Source: Cyclonatronum proteinivorum
GTDB taxonomy: Bacteria; Bacteroidota; Rhodothermia; Balneolales; Cyclonatronaceae
DNA: 64,000 nucleotides
Direction: 5' to 3'
NCBI RefSeq assembly: GCF_003353065.1
Contig: NZ_CP027806.1
Coordinates: forward strand, 2,128,501-2,192,500
This document shows, piece after piece, positions 1 to 7,653 of the stretch (the first letter of the stretch is position 1; every line of letters begins with the position of its first letter). The position numbers and the translations under genes were made by a program. The notes under the pieces were generated by a model. The model made no database searches. It saw only the letters and a program-made list of their open reading frames with translations, and was not told where the DNA came from.

Positions 1-42
1 CTTGCCCCGATAGGGATCAACGCTGCGGAGCCCTACACAACC

Positions 43-189
43 AGATCCTTCGACTCCGCTGTGCTTCGCTCAGGATGACAGGCTCCGCCTCATGGCAAAC
101 GGCGCGGCAAGCCGCGCCGGGGGTTTGGGGAAATGCCCCTGTCATCCTGAGCGGAGCCGTAGCGCAGCGGAGGCGGAGTCGAAGGATCT
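43..189. repeat. Imperfect inverted repeat (palindromic intergenic element)
   Basis: The left arm is 43-81 and the right arm 139-189. Both share the core AGATCCTTCGACTCCGC and CAGGATGACAG, read in opposite directions. The right arm carries about 12 extra bases. The loop holds a smaller GC-rich palindrome, GGCGCGGCAAGCCGCGCC. The form resembles dispersed palindromic intergenic elements of bacterial genomes; whether other copies exist cannot be seen here. Confidence 0.75.
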
Positions 190-261
190 GGTGATTAGGT
201 TTGGGATGTTGGTTCGGACGCTCTGTTAATCCGTGCTGTGATGATGACCCGGAGCCCTCCA

Positions 262-521
262 CGCCGTCATCCCGGAAACGCCCACTTAGGTGTATGATTA
301 TCAATATCATAGATCAACGGCGTTATCCGGGATCTACTAGCTTCGGCTTGTTACTATGCCTGTTGCAGGCCTTCAAAACCGAATGCACACATTTCAGAAC
401 AGGCCTCCCAAACCCACTATTTCATCGCGGCGGCTCCCGCTTGGTAGATCCCGGATAATGCTGCACGTTAATTTGGGAAGCTAATTAAATGCCGAAGCGC
501 AGCATTTCCGGGAAGACGGCG
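262..521. repeat. Outer inverted repeat pair enclosing a second palindrome
   Basis: The bases at 262-280 (CGCCGTCATCCCGGAAACG) recur as an imperfect reverse complement at about 502-521, with roughly two mismatches in 19. The pair brackets the inner inverted repeat at 323-458, so the region is nested like a compound hairpin element. Confidence 0.65.
323..458. repeat. Inner inverted repeat, 15-bp perfect arms
   Basis: TTATCCGGGATCTAC at 323-337 is matched exactly by its reverse complement at 444-458. Inside, GCCTGTT near 360 and AACAGGC near 398 can form a second stem. The element is 136 bp long, carries no gene, and could be a small mobile palindrome or a structured transcript. Confidence 0.7.
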
Positions 522-676
522 TTTGGGTTGATGTTTTCACATCATCCTGTTCATCCTGTAATCATAAAAATCCTGTTCAGACACAGCGATGCGGGAAAGC
601 CCACTCCGAGTAACCCAGTCCAATCCCTAAAAATATAACTCCTAACAAACCTTTGAGCGAATGCGGGGGCACAGAT

Positions 677-1360
677 TTAGGATTCAGCTTCGCTTTCCGC
701 TTCACCTGAATCAAGCGGGAATTGCAGGACCTGATCGCAGAGGCGTTCGACGATTTCAGGGAGGTGGGAGGAGATGATAATGGTATCGCCGAAGTTTTTT
801 TTGCGGTGGTTGAGGTAGTCGGTGAGGGCGGTGCGGGTTTCGACGTCGAGGGCGCGGAAGGGCTCGTCGAGCAGAATAAGGGGCGGCTCGGTGATGAGGG
901 CGGCAGCGAGCAGGGTTTTTTGCATCATGCCGCTGGAGTAAGTGCCGATCAGGGTTTTGCGGCGCTCGTCGAGGGCGAGGAGTTCAAGCAGTGCGGAGAT
1001 TTTTTTCGGGCTTTCGGTGTCATCCCAGAGGCCGCGCGCGCGGAGGATGACTTCGAGCAGCTCGTCGGTGTTGGCGAACTGCGGCAGCTCGGTGCTGTCG
1101 AAGGCGAAGCCGGTGGCCGAGAGGTAGCGGTGCGGCTGCTGATGGATGTCGATATCCCCCCAGAAGATGTTGCCGGTGGTCGGGTAAGCGGCGGTGGTGA
1201 GCATCCGGAGCAGGGTCGTTTTGCCGGAGCCGTTGGGTCCGCTCAGGCCGGTTGCGGTGCCGCGTGGAAAGGTGTAGCTGAAATCCTGAATGATGTAGCG
1301 CGCCTGACCGTAGCGTTTGCTGAGGTTGATGGCTTTGAGGGTGGGTTGGGAATCAGGCAT
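677..1360 (-). CDS. ABC transporter ATP-binding protein
   Basis: This is the nucleotide-binding subunit of an ABC exporter, 227 residues from the chosen start. The translation shows a Walker A motif GPNGSGKTT, a signature region YSSGMMQK in place of the classical LSGGQ, a Walker B LILLDEP and a switch histidine in SSHLPE. The frame is open 35 codons further upstream, but those residues are a Pro/Ser-rich low-complexity run. The ATG at 1360 (MPDSQPTLKAINLSKRYG) fits the family and overlaps the permease stop by 8 bases (ATGCCTGA), which implies translational coupling. The substrate is unknown. Such ATPase/DUF5687-type permease pairs are typical of Bacteroidota relatives. Confidence 0.9.
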   Translation of the reverse strand: MPDSQPTLKAINLSKRYGQARYIIQDFSYTFPRGTATGLSGPNGSGKTTLLRMLTTAAYPTTGNIFWGDIDIHQQPHRYLSATGFAFDSTELPQFANTDELLEVILRARGLWDDTESPKKISALLELLALDERRKTLIGTYSSGMMQKTLLAAALITEPPLILLDEPFRALDVETRTALTDYLNHRKKNFGDTIIISSHLPEIVERLCDQVLQFPLDSGEAESEAES

Positions 1361-2627
1361 AGAGGGATTTGATTCGGAATTCGTGAAGCAGGGTGAAGGT
1401 GACGGCAGCGGCGAGGGAAATGCCGGCATCAATGGCGGCCCATTGCAGGATGAAACCAGCGTCAACGCGTGCGCTGAGCAGCGAAACGACCCAGAGGCTG
1501 ACCATCAGCAGGGGCAGCCAGCGCAGGTTTACGAAGAAGCGGACGGCGATCCAGTCCGCCGCGGGCAGCAGCCGGTACTGAAAAAGGAGGGGCGAAAAGG
1601 GGCGTTTGACGAGCACGTAGCTCATCAGGGTTTTGCCGATGATGATGAAGCTGAGCAAAGTAGCGATGGCCGCGTCGCTGAGGCTGGCGTAGAAAGCAGT
1701 CCACAAAATCAGGTGCATCACGACCATGATGCGGCCCAGCGGCTGTCGCCGGTCGAGCTGCAGCAGGGAAAACCACACGGCGGGTTTCCAACGGGAGGGG
1801 ACCCAGTACAGGGCTTCGTGTTTGAGGGGCTCACGGCCTTCCTGCACGGCTTTTGGATTTAGGAAGAGCTCGGCGTAAAAGGCGTTGGTGTGGTAGAAGA
1901 AGCGGTCGAAGACCGGACGGATTTGCGTGATGCGCAGCAGCCCGTAGCCGAGCAGCAGCATTCCGGGCAGCAGTTCGGCCAGTGGATTCTGCGTGACGGC
2001 GCCGAGCCAGGCCCCGGCGACAACGAGCAGCATGCCGCCACCCGAAATTGAGATGGTCGTAACGATGGAGGGGAAACTGCCCGGTGGCATGGAGGGCGAC
2101 TGCCCGATCTGTCGGAGTGTGCCCAGAAAGCCGGTGCCGCGCTTGCCTTCCTGCCATTCCTGACTCACTGCGCCGAGCGTGCTGTAGCGTATTGCTGCCA
2201 CGATGCCGATGCCGCTCATCAGGAGCCATCCTGCAAAAAATGAAATGGCTTTGTCGGGCAGGGCTTCGAAGGGCGCGGCGGGATCAAAAAATGCGAGCAG
2301 CGCGAGCATGGCGCTGAAGAGGGCAAAGAGCGGGAGCAGGGCAGTGGCCGAGTAGCGGAAGAGTCCGTAAGGGGGCAGGTTCATGGCCTGCAGCAGGTAG
2401 CGTTTTTTGTCCGGAAACCGCAAGTGCGGGATGATGAAGGCGAAGAAGCCGCAGAACACAAAGTTGAGGTAGCGGATCATGACCATGCGTTCGCCGGCAG
2501 ATGCGGCTTCCGAAGCGAGCAGGGCCATGAGCACGAGCAGCACCCCGGCGGTGAGCAGGAAAGAAATGCGGGCGGTTCGGTCAGGGTTGGCGCGCAGGAA
2601 AGAAAAAATAGAGCAGGGAGGGTTCAC
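1353..2627 (-). CDS. ABC transporter permease, DUF5687-like
   Basis: This 424-residue integral membrane protein has many hydrophobic segments spread over its length, for example around residues 21-39, 60-80, 105-125, 190-230 and near the C-terminus. It has no extracytoplasmic domain of the MacB type. It fits the DUF5687 permease family of Bacteroidota ABC exporters, and the ATPase immediately downstream supports this. The start is GTG at 2627, overlapping the pdxB stop by four bases (GTGA). The coding DNA is GC-rich, which is why it throws long antisense open frames. Substrate and transport direction cannot be inferred. Confidence 0.8.
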   Translation of the reverse strand: MNPPCSIFSFLRANPDRTARISFLLTAGVLLVLMALLASEAASAGERMVMIRYLNFVFCGFFAFIIPHLRFPDKKRYLLQAMNLPPYGLFRYSATALLPLFALFSAMLALLAFFDPAAPFEALPDKAISFFAGWLLMSGIGIVAAIRYSTLGAVSQEWQEGKRGTGFLGTLRQIGQSPSMPPGSFPSIVTTISISGGGMLLVVAGAWLGAVTQNPLAELLPGMLLLGYGLLRITQIRPVFDRFFYHTNAFYAELFLNPKAVQEGREPLKHEALYWVPSRWKPAVWFSLLQLDRRQPLGRIMVVMHLILWTAFYASLSDAAIATLLSFIIIGKTLMSYVLVKRPFSPLLFQYRLLPAADWIAVRFFVNLRWLPLLMVSLWVVSLLSARVDAGFILQWAAIDAGISLAAAVTFTLLHEFRIKSLYA

Positions 2628-3733
2628 GGTTGAAGGATAAATCCGAGGGCTTTGGCCGTCGGATGTTCGGGTTCGGGCAGTTTTTGGAGGCCGATGAAGC
2701 GGAATTCACAGCGTTGGGCGGCCTCGTTGCGCAGGGTTGCAAAGCTGGCCGGTGCAGGATTTGCGCGCAGCTTGGGGTCAAGCGAAAAGGCGGGATGGAG
2801 GCTATGCAGCACATCCTGAAGTCCGGCAGAAGCATCAACGGGTTCAGGTACGGCGAAGGCGGGCGGCTGTGGGTTGAAGGGGAAATCTAAGTAGTGGGAA
2901 AGGGCTTCGCAAATGATACGGCTCGCGTTGTATTTGGCCTGCTGACTGTAGCCTGCAATGTGCGGGGTCGCGATGGTTGCGGTGTGCAGGCTTTCGGGCG
3001 AAAGCTGTGGCTCATTTTCCCAGACGTCGAGGATCAGGGTTTGGAGCAGGCCGGATTTCAGGGCGTTTCGGGCGGCGGTTTCATCCAGTACACCGCCCCG
3101 CGCGGCATTGATGAGCAGCCGGAGCGGTTTTTTGCGGCGCTCCCAAAAATCGGCGCCGAGCAGGTTTTGCGTCGGGTGCGGGAGAACCGGGGTGAGCGGC
3201 ACATGCAGGCTGATGAGGTCGGCTTCGAGCAGGGCCTCAAAATCAGCGGTTTTAAAATCCGGTTCGCGAGCGGCTTTCGGCGGATCGTAGCCCATGCAGC
3301 GCACGCCCATTTGCTCAAGAATGACCGTCGTGTGCGAACCGGTTTGTCCGCAGCCAATGATGCTTGCGGTGAGTTTGGTTAGTATTTGGGGTTCACTCCC
3401 AAAATGTGCGACTACGCAGCTGCCGACATACTCTCCGACCGAACGCGCGTTGCAACCGGGCGCATAAAAAAAACGAATGCCGTTTAGGGCAAGCCAGTTT
3501 TGGTCCACATGGTCGAAGCCGGCTGTGGCAGTTGCGACGGCTTTTAGGCGGGCCGGGAACTGCGGGAAGGTTACGGGATTGATGCGGGTAACGGTGCGGA
3601 TCAGCAGGGCGTCGGCTTGGGGCAGCTGTTCGTGCAGGGAAACATCATCCCAAAAAGAAAGCACCTGAACCTCCGGATGCGGAAGCAGGTGCTTGAGCCA
3701 GGGAATGTGATTTTCACAAAGCAGCGTAATCAA
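2624..3733 (-). CDS. pdxB: 4-phosphoerythronate dehydrogenase (PdxB)
   Basis: PdxB oxidises 4-phospho-D-erythronate to 2-oxo-3-hydroxy-4-phosphobutanoate in the DXP-independent branch of pyridoxal phosphate synthesis. The 369-residue protein follows the D-2-hydroxyacid dehydrogenase plan: substrate domain with TATAGFDHVD, Rossmann glycine motif G127-x-G129-x-x-G132 (IIGCGQTG), an INAARGG loop, the LDVWENEP segment with the catalytic Glu, and ATPHIAGYS with the catalytic His. The C-terminal extension matches the PdxB dimerisation domain. The start is TTG at 3733: an in-frame TAA lies 11 codons upstream, and the first residues, MITLLCENHIPWL, align with the usual PdxB N-terminus. It sits 33 bases after the Q-rich gene and is coupled to the permease downstream. 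Confidence 0.93.
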   Translation of the reverse strand: MITLLCENHIPWLKHLLPHPEVQVLSFWDDVSLHEQLPQADALLIRTVTRINPVTFPQFPARLKAVATATAGFDHVDQNWLALNGIRFFYAPGCNARSVGEYVGSCVVAHFGSEPQILTKLTASIIGCGQTGSHTTVILEQMGVRCMGYDPPKAAREPDFKTADFEALLEADLISLHVPLTPVLPHPTQNLLGADFWERRKKPLRLLINAARGGVLDETAARNALKSGLLQTLILDVWENEPQLSPESLHTATIATPHIAGYSQQAKYNASRIICEALSHYLDFPFNPQPPAFAVPEPVDASAGLQDVLHSLHPAFSLDPKLRANPAPASFATLRNEAAQRCEFRFIGLQKLPEPEHPTAKALGFILQP

Positions 3734-3766
3734 AGGGCAGGGGCTGAATGCGGTGGTCTTGTTTGG

Positions 3767-4381
3767 TTAAAATACCCGCATTTCGCGCCTGCGGCGGGAC
3801 AGGGGGCGATCCAGGATTTCTTTCAGAATGATGGCTTTCTGTGTTGAATCCGGATCTTTAAGCAGGTTCAGGGCTGCGGTTGTATGACGGCTGCCGGTGC
3901 CGTCTGTGTGATCGTAGGCATCCGCGCCAAACCTCTGTCTTGGCTGAAAAATGGGATTGTTACCTGCTTTTTCAAGCTCGCGGATGCCGGGTTCTGCCGA
4001 GCGGTTGAGGGAGCGCCGTGCGCTCAGGCTGGCATTATCGGTAAAGGGGTTCTCCGCTGGCTTCGGCTGCGGGCGGCTGATGGACTGTGGCTCCGGCCGG
4101 CGGTACTCGGCTTCCTGACGTGCACGTTTTTCTTCAGCGGTTTCCACAGGCTCACCGGAGAAAATGGATTCGAGCTCTTTCATGGCCTCTTCCCAGCTCT
4201 GCGGCTCCTGCTGCTGCCGTTCCTGCTGCCGCTGCGTGCGCGGGTTGTCGAACCGCGGATCCTGTTCCTGCTGCTCTTGCTGTTGCTGACGGCGGCGTTT
4301 CATTTCCTCCTGCTTCTTCTTGTCGCCAAGCAGCCACTGGAAAAACGAATAGATAATGAACAGGATAATCAGAAATTCCAT
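3767..4381 (-). CDS. Hypothetical membrane-anchored, Gln/Arg-rich protein
   Basis: This 204-residue protein is not assigned to a family. Residues 2-17 form a hydrophobic segment that probably anchors it in the inner membrane, followed at once by a very basic and glutamine-rich stretch (residues 20-65). The middle is proline-rich and probably disordered. The C-terminal 45 residues (LLKDPDSTQKAIILKEILDR and after) look ordered and helical, and end in a run of arginines. It is the first gene of the pdxB operon, 33 bases before pdxB. The C-terminal block could be a small interaction motif. It is likely real, given composition, an ATG start and operon position. Confidence 0.7.
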   Translation of the reverse strand: MEFLIILFIIYSFFQWLLGDKKKQEEMKRRRQQQQEQQEQDPRFDNPRTQRQQERQQQEPQSWEEAMKELESIFSGEPVETAEEKRARQEAEYRRPEPQSISRPQPKPAENPFTDNASLSARRSLNRSAEPGIRELEKAGNNPIFQPRQRFGADAYDHTDGTGSRHTTAALNLLKDPDSTQKAIILKEILDRPLSRRRREMRVF

Positions 4382-4690
4382 GTATTCAGGAAGGTTAAAG
4401 TCAGGGTAAAAATTAAATACAGCATAGAGGTTACCTAACGCAGCAGCAGGCCCAAGGGTTTCGGAATTTAAGGAATTCAGGCGGCAATCCCATCACCAAA
4501 GGCAGCGGGTATTGCAGGGCGATAGCTTGTGTAAAGAACGCTTCAGCTTTGCCGAAAAAGCTTTATTTTAGCCGTTTGGTAACGCTTCAGCGCGGCAACT
4601 GGGCCTTATTTAAAGTTCATCGAAACGCAGGCCTGAATCCGTTCTTACTTCCCAAAAATAATTTTCATTCGACTACTACCTGATTTTTCC
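4382..4690. other. Divergent intergenic region
   Basis: This 309-base gap separates the minus-strand pdxB operon from the plus-strand nucleoside phosphorylase gene, so it should carry promoters for both. No clear TTTG/TAnnTTTG pair at the right spacing was found, and there is no strong hairpin or small gene. Several AT-rich patches lie at 4545-4580 and 4605-4670. Confidence 0.5.
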
Positions 4691-6052
4691 ATGACTTCCT
4701 TTAATACGGTTTCCCTGATCCGCCGCAAACGGGACGGCGGCCATCTCACCAAAGATGAAATTCACTACCTGATTGATGCCTACACCCGCGACGAACTGCC
4801 TGACTATCAGATGAGCGCTTTTCTGATGGCCGTTTTTCTGAAAGGGATGAATGATGAGGAAGCCGCGGCTATTGCCTATGCCATGCTGCACTCCGGGAAA
4901 GTGATGGATCTCAGCGAGGTGCCTGGAATCAAAGTGGACAAGCATTCGACCGGCGGTGTAGGCGATAAACTATCCCTTATTCTGGCGCCGATCGTGGCCG
5001 CTGCCGGCGTGCCGGTGCCCATGATTTCCGGTCGCGGGCTGGGACATACGGGAGGCACTCTCGACAAGCTGGAGTCTATCCCCGGTTTTGATGTGAACCT
5101 TGATCTCGTGCGCTATGTGGAGGTTATCCAAAAACATAAAGTCGTATTTATCGGTCAGACCGAGGACATCGCCCCGGCTGACAAGCGCCTCTACGCTTTG
5201 CGGGATGTGACCGCGACCGTGGAGTGCATCCCCCTGATTGCGAGCAGTATTATGAGCAAGAAGCTTGCCGAGGGTATTGATGCGCTCGTGCTCGACGTGA
5301 AATACGGCTCCGGAGCCTTCATCAAAGATATGGAGCAGGCAACCGTTCTCGCCCGGCGTCTTGTTGATATTGGTACCGAATTTGGCAAAAACACTGTCGC
5401 CTATCTCACGAACATGGATCAGCCGCTGGGCTACAAAATCGGCAACTGGTTCGAGGTCGAGGAAAGCATCGAATGTCTGCGCGGCAAATGGCCCGATGAT
5501 GTCCGCGAAATTACCCTGCTGCTTTCCGGTGCGATGATCTGGTTAGGCGGAAAGGCCGGCTCCCTTGATCAGGGCATTTCCGTTGCGATTCAGCATGTGA
5601 ACGACGGCAGCGCTCTTCAAAAACTGCGTGAAATCGTAGAAGAGCAGGGCGGGGATGTAGCCATGATTGATCATCCTGGAAACTATCCCAAAGCATCCGA
5701 TACGGCGCTGTTCATCGCTGAGGCGGACGGGTTTGTAACGGGCATCGATGCGTACAATATTGGCATGGCGTCCCTCGAACTCGGCGCTGGGCGTCGTGAA
5801 AAGACGCAGCCGATCGACCCGACAGCCGGCATCGTGCTGCACAAAAAACTTGGTGATGAAGTGAAGAAGGGTGAAACAATCGCTGAACTGTTCACGAATA
5901 AGCCCGATATGTTGCCTGTTGCACGTCAGTTAATGAACAGTGCGTATACGTTCGGAGCAAAGGCGACAGAGGCAGGTTCTTTGATCTCTCGTGTAGTAGA
6001 TTCCGGCGGATCGCATCCGTTCCGTTATGAAGAAGTACCTGCACTGAAATAG
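4691..6052 (+). CDS. Pyrimidine-nucleoside (thymidine) phosphorylase
   Basis: This enzyme cleaves thymidine, and in the Pdp type also uridine, with phosphate, giving the base and (deoxy)ribose-1-phosphate in nucleoside salvage. The 453-residue length is usual for the family. The family signature SGRGLGHTGGTLDKLES lies near residues 112-128. The phosphate-binding KHSTGGVGDK is near residue 83, and DVKYGSGAF is near 200. An N-terminal helical domain, a central alpha/beta phosphate domain and a C-terminal domain of the pyrimidine-phosphorylase type can be followed. The sequence does not decide between deoA-type and pdp-type specificity. It stands 116 bases before pspA and may have its own transcript. 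Confidence 0.92.
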   Translation: MTSFNTVSLIRRKRDGGHLTKDEIHYLIDAYTRDELPDYQMSAFLMAVFLKGMNDEEAAAIAYAMLHSGKVMDLSEVPGIKVDKHSTGGVGDKLSLILAPIVAAAGVPVPMISGRGLGHTGGTLDKLESIPGFDVNLDLVRYVEVIQKHKVVFIGQTEDIAPADKRLYALRDVTATVECIPLIASSIMSKKLAEGIDALVLDVKYGSGAFIKDMEQATVLARRLVDIGTEFGKNTVAYLTNMDQPLGYKIGNWFEVEESIECLRGKWPDDVREITLLLSGAMIWLGGKAGSLDQGISVAIQHVNDGSALQKLREIVEEQGGDVAMIDHPGNYPKASDTALFIAEADGFVTGIDAYNIGMASLELGAGRREKTQPIDPTAGIVLHKKLGDEVKKGETIAELFTNKPDMLPVARQLMNSAYTFGAKATEAGSLISRVVDSGGSHPFRYEEVPALK

Positions 6053-6168
6053 CCGCTGATCGTCCGTTTTAAAAAAAGTGTAAGCCCAGGGGGATTATCC
6101 CCTTAAATATGCTGTTAGGTTCAAAGCGGATCAACGACGAAGTTTTAATACCAAAATCTTATTGAATT

Positions 6169-6954
6169 ATGTGGAACAGATTTGTCAGAGCGATTAAGTC
6201 CATGTTTGGTGGCGTGGTGTCGAGTATGGAAGACCCCAAGCTGATCCTGGAGCAAAATATCAGGGAACTGAATGATCAGGTTCCCAAAATGAATGAGAAT
6301 ATTGCAACAGTAAAAGCCAATCTCGTGATGATTCGCAAAGAGCGGCAGAAGTACGAGAAACTGGAAGCTGAGCTTGTGAACAAAATCAAGGCTGCGATCA
6401 ACGCCAACCGCGATGACATTGCAGAGAACTACGCCATGCAGCTCGAAAAGGCACGGGAGAACGTAGTATCCACTGCTGAACAGGAAAAATTTGCCGAACA
6501 GGCTTATGAAAAATCGCTTCAGGTGAAGCGGGCTTTTATGCGCGAAAAAGACCGCAAGATTCGTGAAGCCCGTGAAGCCCTTCAGGCACATGAACGGGCT
6601 AAGTGGCAGTCCAAAATTGCAGATACGCTGGAACAGTTTGAGGTAACGGGACTGGATTCAACCCATAAAGAAATGGTAAGCCGCCTCAACGAAAAAACGG
6701 CCATGAGCGAAGCCCGTATGGAAATTGCCCTTGACAGTGTAGATACCAAAACGCTCGAAATTGAAATCGACGCTGAAAAAATGCGTGCATCAGACCTCGT
6801 ATCGCAGTTCAAGCGGGAAATGGGCAAGTCATCGGTAGAAGCAAAACCGGTAGCTGATGAAACTAACCGGAAAATTGACATCAGTCTGGAATCAGATACC
6901 CCTGCGCCAACAGAAAAAGATAAGGCCAAGACCATCGGGCGTCAGAAAGGGTAG
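6169..6954 (+). CDS. pspA: PspA/IM30 family envelope-stress protein
   Basis: PspA/Vipp1 proteins are ESCRT-III-like coiled-coil proteins that bind the inner face of stressed membranes. The 261-residue protein has the amphipathic N-terminal helix (MWNRFVRAIKSMFGGVVSSM), the conserved MEDPKLILEQNIREL block and a long coiled coil to about residue 225. A flexible tail ends in KAKTIGRQKG. The tail makes it longer than E. coli PspA (about 222 residues). The next gene product also ends in a KTIGR motif. No PspF-type regulator or PspBC is nearby; instead coiled-coil proteins and, further on, an AAA+ ATPase follow on the same strand. Confidence 0.93.
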   Translation: MWNRFVRAIKSMFGGVVSSMEDPKLILEQNIRELNDQVPKMNENIATVKANLVMIRKERQKYEKLEAELVNKIKAAINANRDDIAENYAMQLEKARENVVSTAEQEKFAEQAYEKSLQVKRAFMREKDRKIREAREALQAHERAKWQSKIADTLEQFEVTGLDSTHKEMVSRLNEKTAMSEARMEIALDSVDTKTLEIEIDAEKMRASDLVSQFKREMGKSSVEAKPVADETNRKIDISLESDTPAPTEKDKAKTIGRQKG

Positions 6955-6974
6955 CGCAGGCTTATGAGAGGATT

Positions 6975-7011
6975 GGGGAGCACCGCCTGAGCCGTGCTCC
7001 CTTTCATTTTG
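6975..7011 (+). terminator. Weak terminator or attenuating hairpin after pspA
   Basis: The stem GGGGAGCAC (6975-6983) pairs with GTGCTCCC (6994-7001) across a 10-base loop and is followed by TTTCATTTT. It lies between pspA and the next gene and could reduce read-through, giving an excess of PspA over its partners. Confidence 0.55.
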
Positions 7012-7039
7012 TTCTGAATCCAAAAATCAGCGAAAAAGC

Positions 7040-7555
7040 ATGTCAGAAGAACGGGAGCGTCTCAAAGAAACCTATAAACAGCATTACCGGCAGATTCTGG
7101 AACATAAGCGGCAGCTTGCAGCGGCCGAGCGGAAATCAAAGATTCTGAAGTCGATCGAGGCCATTGATACCCGCCCTGTAATCGAAGGTTTTCAGGACGC
7201 TCTTGGCGCAGTGCGTGAACAGATAGCGAAAGCGGAAGCCCGTCTCGAAGTTTGGCTTGATGACCGGGATGATACCGCGGCTGCACAAAGCGGTGTGTCG
7301 CAAGAAGAAGTCGAAGCTTTTGAACGGACTCAAAACGCACGGGAGCTGTTGTCCAAAATAAAGTCGGAAATGGGAACCATTGAGCGAAAGCTTGATGAAA
7401 CGGCAGCCGGACTTGGGGCTTCCAAAACGATAGCCGATACCGATCGTGCGCATGCCAAAGCGGGGAACCCCAATGCCGCTACTACGCCTGAGCCCGATCC
7501 GGTGAAGCTTTCGGCTGAGGCCGTCAAAACCATCGGACGCGCAACGAAACCATAA
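7040..7555 (+). CDS. Hypothetical coiled-coil protein in pspA cluster
   Basis: This 171-residue soluble protein has no signal peptide or membrane segment. It is almost entirely helical and charged: a basic N-terminal helix at residues 1-45, a second helical part at 45-125, then a Pro/Ala-rich linker and a C-terminal tail ending in EAVKTIGRATKP. The tail shares KTIGR with the C-terminus of the PspA protein just upstream (85 bases away), suggesting a common partner or binding site. I do not recognise a named family. Position between pspA and a coiled-coil membrane protein argues for a role in the same membrane-stress complex, by inference only. Confidence 0.75.
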   Translation: MSEERERLKETYKQHYRQILEHKRQLAAAERKSKILKSIEAIDTRPVIEGFQDALGAVREQIAKAEARLEVWLDDRDDTAAAQSGVSQEEVEAFERTQNARELLSKIKSEMGTIERKLDETAAGLGASKTIADTDRAHAKAGNPNAATTPEPDPVKLSAEAVKTIGRATKP

Positions 7556-7653
7556 GCTGCTCATCAGCTTGTGTTCTGCTAACCGAAGGAAGGCAGAGCC
7601 ATCCTTTTCACGACAAAGAGCAACCCATCAATCCCTAACCAAAGCGCCAAAAT

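Larger units (their letters stand above)
1..676. other. Repeat-rich non-coding left edge
   Basis: No credible gene is seen. The stretch is filled with inverted repeats, listed separately (43-189, 262-521, 323-458), and a short tandem-like motif near 541-582. The two open frames here (17-310 minus and 201-458 plus) run straight through the palindromes, have low-complexity Arg/Pro/Ser-rich translations and resemble no family. The segment lies downstream of the minus-strand ABC ATPase gene that ends at 677. No clear intrinsic terminator was found for that gene. Confidence 0.7.

Noticed and set aside
17-458. Two short frames (17-310 minus, 201-458 plus)
   Set aside because: Both run through palindromic repeats, have low-complexity translation and no good start context.
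722-1372. Plus-strand frame of 216 residues
   Set aside because: Antisense of the ABC ATPase gene; GC-rich shadow.
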